64,000 nt of DNA from Erwinia sorbitola (GTDB lineage Bacteria > Pseudomonadota > Gammaproteobacteria > Enterobacterales > Enterobacteriaceae), in assembly GCF_009738185.1 (NCBI RefSeq), contig NZ_CP046509.1, forward strand, positions 1,863,501 through 1,927,500, in the 5' to 3' direction. Shown piece after piece: positions 58,926 to 64,000 of the stretch. The notes beneath the pieces were generated by a model. That model was not told where the DNA came from and ran no database searches. It was given only the letters and a program-made list of their open reading frames with translations. Every line of letters starts with the position of its first letter. Within the stretch, counting starts at the first letter, position 1. A program made the translations under genes and the position numbers.

Positions 58926-59129
58926 GTGCACGGCAATAACCACGACTATCCCAAAGAGATTTATGCAGTTATTGGGCGCGCAGTCTCAGAACTGATTGCG
59001 GCCAATCAGCCTTTGGATAAAAAGAGTGTGCTAATTATGTTGCAGGCTCACAGTACCAAAACTACAGATGCTGATATCCAGAGCATTTATCGTCAGGCAT
59101 TCCGCTATCTGCTGGAAAGTTTTCATTGA
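58926..59129 (+). CDS. Small AriR/YmgC-like regulatory protein
   Basis: About 67 residues (HGNNHDYPKEIYAVIGRAVS, then ELIAANQPLDKKSVLIMLQA, ending QSIYRQAFRYLLESFH). The helix-turn pattern VIGxAVxxLxxxxxxxxKxxxxxxLxxH is shared with AriR/YmgB-type biofilm and acid-stress connectors, although identity is modest. The second GTG (58926) is chosen because AAGGGG lies at the right distance; the first is two codons earlier. Unlike its relatives downstream it is read rightward and carries a LexA box, suggesting induction by DNA damage. Confidence 0.65.
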   Translation: MHGNNHDYPKEIYAVIGRAVSELIAANQPLDKKSVLIMLQAHSTKTTDADIQSIYRQAFRYLLESFH

Positions 59130-59211
59130 TGATAACAAGAGGGTGTCGCCGGTTTCCGCCAATATCCGGGAGCGGGCCACAGGCAAATTATTCTATTTTA
59201 ATAAATGTGCA

Positions 59212-59245
59212 CCCGCACACCTGAGAGAACACTCAGGTGTGCGGG
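59212..59245. terminator. Large perfect hairpin between convergent genes
   Basis: A 14-bp perfect stem, CCCGCACACCTGAG with its complement, and loop AGAACA. There is no T tract directly after it on either strand, but it lies between the ends of two convergent genes. Confidence 0.65.
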
Positions 59246-59286
59246 CGAAACGCTATGCGCTGCAATACTGACAGATTAATAAAGTA

Positions 59287-59535
59287 TCATGCATCGTCAG
59301 GGGTCATACCGACCACGACTTCCAGCACCTGGCGGTATACATCTAACTGGATAACATCTTTTGTGGTTTCCAGCTTCTCAATAAGACTAAGGATAATGGC
59401 CTTATTGCTGACATGTCTGCCGCCGGAAGCCAGTTCTTTGATCACTGCCCCGAGAACCTGAGCTTCCTGAGAAAACTTCTCACCACCACCTTGAAAGTAA
59501 GTCATGATTTCGGATTCAGATGACATCTGTTGCAT
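59287..59535 (-). CDS. ariR: AriR (YmgB), biofilm/acid-resistance regulator
   Basis: An 82-residue helical protein closely matching E. coli AriR: EAQVLGAVIKELASGGRHVS, NKAIILSLIEKLETTKDVIQ, YRQVLEVVVGMTPDD. In E. coli it acts as a dimer that lowers biofilm and supports acid resistance, and is co-expressed with ycgZ and ymgA under BluR/BluF and the Rcs phosphorelay. AAGG precedes the ATG. It is the last gene of a leftward ycgZ-ymgA-ariR set, the same order as in E. coli. Confidence 0.85.
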   Translation of the reverse strand: MQQMSSESEIMTYFQGGGEKFSQEAQVLGAVIKELASGGRHVSNKAIILSLIEKLETTKDVIQLDVYRQVLEVVVGMTPDDA

Positions 59536-59573
59536 TGTGTTAGCCTTAAATTTAATTGAGAGGGGAGAAGCCC

Positions 59574-59873
59574 TTAATGTTTTTTACTTCCGTCAGAAGG
59601 CCCTTCACTGGTAAACAAGTGAGTGACATTGTCGCGATCGCGAATTTCCTGAGTATCATGATGGCGTTCGGGAGACTGATAATTTCTCACCTCAGCAATC
59701 GCCCGCCTGCATGCGCGCTGTCGCGATAAATCTTTCTCTGCCGCAGCCATCGACTGTAGCTGTCGTACCAGAGCTGCACTGCTGATGGCCGCATCGGCTT
59801 TCAGCAGAACCATGACAGCTTCGCCCATAATAATATCGGATAGTATTTCTTCTTCGTCTTCGTTTCTGTACAT
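59574..59873 (-). CDS. ymgA: YmgA-like connector protein
   Basis: A 99-residue small protein. SDIIMGEAVMVLLKADAAIS, AALVRQLQSMAAAEKDLSRQ and RACRRAIAEVRN correspond to the helical core of E. coli YmgA (GQAVLQILRM ... LIKQLLVMKSAEEDAFRRDL). The C-terminal 35 residues are polar and probably disordered. In E. coli YmgA and partners signal through the Rcs pathway to raise colanic acid and curb curli. It lies between ycgZ and ariR. Confidence 0.75.
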   Translation of the reverse strand: MYRNEDEEEILSDIIMGEAVMVLLKADAAISSAALVRQLQSMAAAEKDLSRQRACRRAIAEVRNYQSPERHHDTQEIRDRDNVTHLFTSEGPSDGSKKH

Positions 59874-60048
59874 ACCAACTTCTCTGATTCAGTGATGCGG
59901 GTCAGTCTTGAAGACCCGCAGAAACCTGCATCCCGTTACCGCTGCACTGGCGTAAAGCCAGGAGGTCGAGACGGTCAGATGGTCGGACTGAGTCGTAACG
60001 TAAAGTGCACTGTAAAACCTTTAATCAGCAAACATAATGCTCTGAAAC

Positions 60049-60294
60049 TCAGTCACCGCGGCCAAAAAGCATGCCAATCAGTTCTTGATAGTGCCGTTCC
60101 TGCTCCGGTCCTGAAGCCAGCTCAAGGCGCGTCAGCAGCTTTGAACAGATGGCTTTACGGTTGAGATTACGTCCTGAACGCAGGATCTCAACCACAATAT
60201 GGCCAAGAGTTTCCTGCTGGGAGGGCATAATCACCTCACTAAAGTAACGGCTGATGTCATTTTCGATTTTCGGATTGGAACCGTCCTGACGCAT
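60049..60294 (-). CDS. ycgZ: YcgZ, small connector protein
   Basis: An 81-residue protein matching E. coli YcgZ over its length: ISRYFSEVIMPSQQETLGHI, VVEILRSGRNLNRKAICSKL, and EQERHYQELIGMLF. First gene of the ycgZ-ymgA-ariR unit, which in E. coli is induced by blue light and cold through BluF/BluR and acts on Rcs. bluR and bluF are not present in this window. GAGGGAC precedes the ATG. A TATAAC at 60347-60352 (minus) is a possible -10 in the 309-bp upstream gap, where nothing else is recognised. Confidence 0.85.
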   Translation of the reverse strand: MRQDGSNPKIENDISRYFSEVIMPSQQETLGHIVVEILRSGRNLNRKAICSKLLTRLELASGPEQERHYQELIGMLFGRGD

Positions 60295-60603
60295 AACAAT
60301 GTCCCTCAGTCGTAGTAGTCAATTTAGTTAAAATTCCCGCACTAAAGTTATACATCTATGGGTAATTTGTACAGGAATAGTGAATAATCATTCAGCATTA
60401 GCTTAAGCAAAAAATGCTAAGTGTTAAATATCATCAGGTTATGATGTGAATTATTGGCAAATAATACATTTCTGTAACGTGCAGAAAAGAGGGAATAATC
60501 CGAATTTTGGCAGGAAATGGTGAGAAAACCGTCATCCCTGACGGAAGTTAACCGTGGGCTGTCGCCACGGTGTGACGGATATTGTCCGAACTATAAGCGG
60601 GTT

Positions 60604-60924
60604 TTAGCTTTTTGATTTATCGGTTTTGGCAAAAATGCTCATATTGATGTCGGATTCCTTGCTCACCGGGTCGCTGTGGTGACCGGGGGATGAGAGCCAT
60701 AGGTTATCTGCGGGCAGAGCGAGGCTTCCTTTTTTGTATTCGAGCAACCACCTTCTGGCTTCCCAGATTTTCAGTAGCCGATCGTCATCCTCTTCTGCAC
60801 TGGCCATACTTTGTAACTGGTTGATAAGTGAGCCGAGACTGATCTCTTCCCTGCTGAAGATTAGATTCATGGCAGCCTCGCCAATAATGACGTGTTGGTT
60901 TTCATCTTCATCAGAAATATACAA
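60604..60924 (-). CDS. Second YmgA-like connector protein
   Basis: A 106-residue paralogue of the YmgA-like protein at 59574: VIIGEAAMNLIFSREEISLG, SLINQLQSMASAEEDDDRLL, EARRWLLEYKKG, with a polar, probably flexible tail (HHSDPVSKESDINMSIFAKT). GGAGGTAATTTGT gives it a very strong ribosome binding site, and it has its own promoter region, so it is expressed separately from the ycgZ set. The extra copy may expand input to the Rcs system (inference). Confidence 0.72.
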   Translation of the reverse strand: MYISDEDENQHVIIGEAAMNLIFSREEISLGSLINQLQSMASAEEDDDRLLKIWEARRWLLEYKKGSLALPADNLWLSSPGHHSDPVSKESDINMSIFAKTDKSKS

Positions 60925-61319
60925 ATTACCTCCAGCGAGCTTTTCTAAAGATTAACTATTGAACTGCTCTTTTATTATAAGCCATAGCGCTGAAAGTGGC
61001 GGCTCAGGAGGCACTTTTGGGCCAATATCATTGATAGCTTCTGGCGATTAAACTTCGGGCGTTTTACATCACGACAGGTTTTACGCCGCCATACTGATGC
61101 TAATCACAGGTGAAAAAGCCATCTGACAGCGAGGATCATCCTGCCTGTTGCCTGCCGCTCTCCGCCAGTTTGCCCGCCAGAAGTGAAAATCGATATCGCA
61201 TGCAGTGTTAGTTTTCAATGCTGGATAGCCTGATTTTTCGCAGAAAACACTCCATTTGTTACTAAAACAACAAATTCGACTGATATTACCGTCTTATTTG
61301 TTCTTATAATCACATTCTA
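60925..61319. other. Intergenic region upstream of nupC, no gene seen
   Basis: About 395 bp. No convincing open frame. The right part (61255-61315) is AT-rich with TTTGTTACTAAAACAACAAA, an imperfect palindrome that could be a CytR-like or second CRP-region element; this is only a suggestion. Confidence 0.4.
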
Positions 61320-61361
61320 TGTGACGTTTGTCACTTTAATCACACCCATAGTTGGTATCAT
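61320..61361 (+). promoter_or_regulatory. CRP site and promoter of nupC
   Basis: TGTGACGTTTGTCACT (61320-61335) fits the TGTGA-N6-TCACA CRP consensus with one mismatch. TATCAT at 61356-61361 is a good extended -10 (TGGTATCAT nearby), putting the CRP centre at about -41, a class II arrangement. Confidence 0.75.
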
Positions 61362-61442
61362 TTACCCACACTTGGAGGAAGACTGCCCGATGCCATCGGG
61401 AGATGTTCCGTTAGTTCACACAGACATTTATCAGGACAGATA

Positions 61443-62621
61443 ATGAAGTTTCTTATAGGCGTTGTTAGTTTAGCGGTCATATTCCTCCTTGCGCTGATGG
61501 TCAGTAACGATCGCCGTGCTATCCGTTACCGGCCTTTAGTGACGATGTTGTTTTGCCAGTTTGTGCTGGCAGCGTTGCTGCTGAAAACCAGCGCAGGTAA
61601 CAAGATTATTGCGGTGATTGCCGGGGTCTTTGAGAACCTGATGCATTATGCCAGCGAGGGGGTGAACTTTGTATTTGGTGGGATGCAGAACCCGGGGCAG
61701 ATAACCTTCTTTATATCGGTACTGCTGCCAATCGTCTTTATCTCGGCGCTGATTGGTATTTTACAACATTGGGGAATACTCAATTTCCTCATTCGTTACA
61801 TCGGATTAGGCCTGAGTAAAATTAACGGTATGGGCAGGCTGGAGTCCTATAATGCCGTGGCTTCTGCGATTCTGGGTCAGTCCGAAGTGTTTATCTCTCT
61901 TAAACAGCAGCTCGGCAAGATCCCTCAGCACAGACTCTACACGCTGTGTACCTCGGCGATGTCAACGGTTTCAATGGCTATCGTTGGGGCCTATATGGTG
62001 ATGCTGGATCCGCGCTACGTGGTGACTGCACTGGTGCTGAACCTGTTTGGCGGCTTTATTATGGCGTCACTACTGAACCCTTATGTTGTTGACCCTGCGG
62101 AAGATCTGCTGGAGGTGGTTGAAGAGAAGCAGAGCTTCTTTGAGATGTTGAGCGAATACATCATGGATGGCTTTAAAGTCGCTGTGATTGTTGGTGCGAT
62201 GCTGATTGGTTTTATCGCCCTGATAGCTCTGGCGAATGCGCTGTTCACTTCACTGTTTGGCATTTCGTTCCAGCATGTATTGGGATATATCTTCTCTCCG
62301 CTGGCGTTTCTGGTGGGTGTTCCATGGCACGAGGCGGTTTCTGCTGGCGGCCTGATGGCGACCAAGATTGTCAGTAACGAATTTGTCGCGATGATCGATC
62401 TGACTCAGGGTGATTTGAAATTCTCTGAGCGCACAATGGCTATTCTATCTGTGTTTATGGTCTCTTTCGCTAACTTTTCGTCTATCGGAATTATTGTCGG
62501 TGCCATTAAGGCGCTCAATAATGATCAAGGTAACTGTGCTGCGCGCTTTGGTTTAAAACTGTTATATGGTTCAACGCTGGTCAGTTTCCTTAATGCAACA
62601 ATTGTAGGTCTGTTTTATTAA
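61443..62621 (+). CDS. nupC: NupC-type nucleoside:H+ symporter
   Basis: CNT-family inner-membrane transporter of 392 residues with about eight to nine helices and hairpins. Conserved stretches include PIVFISALIGILQHWGILNF, AVASAILGQSEVFISLKQQL, STVSMAIVGAYMVML and SNEFVAMIDL (nucleoside-binding). It is closer to E. coli NupC than to NupX/PsuT. A CRP-dependent promoter precedes it, as expected for nucleoside catabolism. A porin gene follows in the same direction, possibly partly cotranscribed. Confidence 0.9.
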   Translation: MKFLIGVVSLAVIFLLALMVSNDRRAIRYRPLVTMLFCQFVLAALLLKTSAGNKIIAVIAGVFENLMHYASEGVNFVFGGMQNPGQITFFISVLLPIVFISALIGILQHWGILNFLIRYIGLGLSKINGMGRLESYNAVASAILGQSEVFISLKQQLGKIPQHRLYTLCTSAMSTVSMAIVGAYMVMLDPRYVVTALVLNLFGGFIMASLLNPYVVDPAEDLLEVVEEKQSFFEMLSEYIMDGFKVAVIVGAMLIGFIALIALANALFTSLFGISFQHVLGYIFSPLAFLVGVPWHEAVSAGGLMATKIVSNEFVAMIDLTQGDLKFSERTMAILSVFMVSFANFSSIGIIVGAIKALNNDQGNCAARFGLKLLYGSTLVSFLNATIVGLFY

Positions 62622-62637
62622 ATATTAATACAAGGGT

Positions 62638-62669
62638 GAGCAAAGCTGGCATGAAGCCTGTCTTTGCTC
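62638..62669 (+). terminator. Hairpin between nupC and the porin gene
   Basis: GAGCAAAG / CTTTGCTC stem with a 16-nt loop; no T tract, so termination is probably partial. Confidence 0.5.
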
Positions 62670-62729
62670 AATAAACCTGTACTATCCATGCCAGTCTGTT
62701 AGCCAGACCAGGAGAAAAGGACTTTAATA

Positions 62730-64000
62730 ATGATGATGCATTTATTTGCTCGTTCAAAACCCCTGCTCGGAACTCTTATATTGACTACAGCTCCTTTACC
62801 GCTATTTGCGGCCGAAGAAGTTAAATATGAACTTCCTGATGCAATAAATAGTTTTATTACCGACAGCCACGCAGATATTTCTTTAAGGAATCAGTTTAAA
62901 AACTTAAATACCTCCGATTATGGCGATCGCTCTGTGCAAACTGCCTGGGGGCAGGGTATTTCGCTGGATTTTAGCTCTGGATATTTAGCCGATTTTATTG
63001 GTGTTGATGCCTCTTATTATCAGGTACTGAAACTGGCAGCCAGTGATAACTTCTGGGGCCGCAGTATTCTTCATAATGAAGATGGCAAGGCCAAAGGGTT
63101 CAATAAATTTGGCCAGTTATTTGCCAAGATTAAATTAGAGGGTGAAGACAGCTATTTTAAACTCTATTCCGGGTGGCAAAAAATCCATAAGTGGGGGGCG
63201 CTGACCAACTCAAGTCGTGCGATTCCAAGCACCTATCAGGGCTGGCGCATGGACAGCGGATATGGGCCGCTGATGCTGCGTGGAGCCTGGGTGACGCGTT
63301 ATAGCGACAGGGGTTCACCAGATCAGATTCGCTTCGAAACAGCCGATCGTAAAAAGCAGATCGACCATATCGCCACCGGCGAAGTGATCTATCAGGATAA
63401 GGGCTATAGCGCACTCTATTTCTTTGGTGAAAGCCATAAGTACCTTCAGCGTCATGGGGTTGAGCTGGGCTGGCAGCCGGAATCACTGGCGGAGAATAAA
63501 GTTAAAATCGTGGGGATGTTCTATTATAACCACGGCCTGAGTGACTGGACGGCGATGAATCCCGACTACCGGCCATTTAATAACGATGCCTTCCACCCGG
63601 CCTTCTATGCTGAGTGGCAGCAGAATAACTGGAAACACAAGTTGGGTGCCGCTTATACCAAAGCAAACTCTACCGATCACCTGGGTTATTTCGAGCGTCA
63701 TATGACGAAAAACAGCCGCGGTCGTTTTAACTCGATGGCAGATGCCTGGGGTAATGACTACGTCGGTAACAACGAGAAAATGGTGGGCTGGACCACGGAA
63801 TATCTGATTACACCAGAAGTGAAGCTGGGTCTGCAAAGTGCCTTTGGCTGGGGAATGAAATACCAGGGCCAGCAGATCAGACGTGGGGAAACGATCCTCT
63901 TCTCCAAATGGCAGCCATCAGAAATTAAAAACCTTAGTCTGCAGCTGTCCGGTGGCCCGTCATGGAACTATCAAAGTAACAAGAATCGGCCGCTGCTGAC
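62730..64000 (+). CDS. OprD/ChiP-family outer-membrane porin, 3' end outside the window
   Basis: At least 423 residues of a specific-channel porin. Signal LLGTLILTTAPLPLFAA, then alternating beta strands typical of OprD: TAWGQGISLDFSSGYLADFI, KLYSGWQKIHKWGALTNSSR, AIPSTYQGWRMDS (the conserved RxxPxTYQG-type region), HPAFYAEWQQNNW, WGNDYVGNNEKMVGW. These porins take up small sugars, amino acids or peptides; the link with nupC hints at nucleosides or breakdown products, but this is inference. GGAGAAAAGG precedes a run of ATG codons; the first is used. The frame is open to the window end. Confidence 0.85.
   Translation, partial: MMMHLFARSKPLLGTLILTTAPLPLFAAEEVKYELPDAINSFITDSHADISLRNQFKNLNTSDYGDRSVQTAWGQGISLDFSSGYLADFIGVDASYYQVLKLAASDNFWGRSILHNEDGKAKGFNKFGQLFAKIKLEGEDSYFKLYSGWQKIHKWGALTNSSRAIPSTYQGWRMDSGYGPLMLRGAWVTRYSDRGSPDQIRFETADRKKQIDHIATGEVIYQDKGYSALYFFGESHKYLQRHGVELGWQPESLAENKVKIVGMFYYNHGLSDWTAMNPDYRPFNNDAFHPAFYAEWQQNNWKHKLGAAYTKANSTDHLGYFERHMTKNSRGRFNSMADAWGNDYVGNNEKMVGWTTEYLITPEVKLGLQSAFGWGMKYQGQQIRRGETILFSKWQPSEIKNLSLQLSGGPSWNYQSNKNRPLL

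Overview
The window is chromosomal DNA of a member of the order Enterobacterales. The block phoQ-phoP-purB-hflD-mnmA-nudJ-rluE-icd and the linkage of umuDC, ldcA, emtA, ycgR, ymgE and treA match the E. coli backbone, with proteins very close to the E. coli versions. ERIC elements and a type I-F CRISPR repeat also fit. The type-2 argC, the Klebsiella-type soluble fumarate reductase and the accessory content suggest a plant- or environment-associated genus such as Erwinia or Pantoea (family Erwiniaceae). That genus call is inference, since no 16S gene lies in the window.

Layout. 1-8.8 kb: core genes (roxA end, phoPQ, purB, hflD, mnmA, nudJ, rluE, icd), with three head-to-tail ERIC elements between mnmA and hflD. 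8.9-15.7 kb: an accessory island directly after icd. It holds a TetR/SDR pair, relics of a prophage (an antiterminator-like gene, and a baseplate-spike start joined to a tail-fibre-assembly end), an 11-repeat type I-F CRISPR array without cas genes, a decayed dehydrogenase tail, an AT-rich GT9 glycosyltransferase and a solitary HicB. 16-19 kb: a class III aminotransferase facing two small EamA/SMR-like transporters and an MtnX-like phosphatase. 19-24 kb: SOS genes (umuDC, and an msgA/dinI-like gene, both with LexA boxes) around a holin pair and small genes. 24-30.4 kb: ldcA, emtA, ycgR (with a sigma-28 promoter), ymgE, treA and a type-2 argC with ARG boxes.

30.5-45.9 kb is the most unusual part. 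A DUF3142/TPR gene pair diverges from a six-gene set. The set encodes a 1878-residue protein (LEPR motif, DUF4347, eleven Ig-like repeats), a TolC-like lipoprotein, a periplasmic adaptor, a GAF-like/HlyD fusion, a PqqD-like/M50 protease/HlyD fusion and a secreted phage-tail-collar protein. It looks like an export and processing machine for one giant surface protein, but it has no ABC ATPase.

45.9-57.8 kb: a chemoreceptor with a sigma-28 promoter, then an anaerobic C4-dicarboxylate module. It comprises a class I fumarase, a DASS carrier, a soluble OYE/FMN/FAD fumarate reductase, its cytoplasmic ApbE flavin transferase, and DcuSR. One FNR box sits between the divergent promoters. 58-61 kb: two YgdI/YgdR lipoproteins and a cluster of small ycgZ/ymgA/ariR-type biofilm and acid-stress connectors, one preceded by a palindromic LexA box. 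61.3-64 kb: a CRP-controlled nupC and the start of an OprD/ChiP-type porin.
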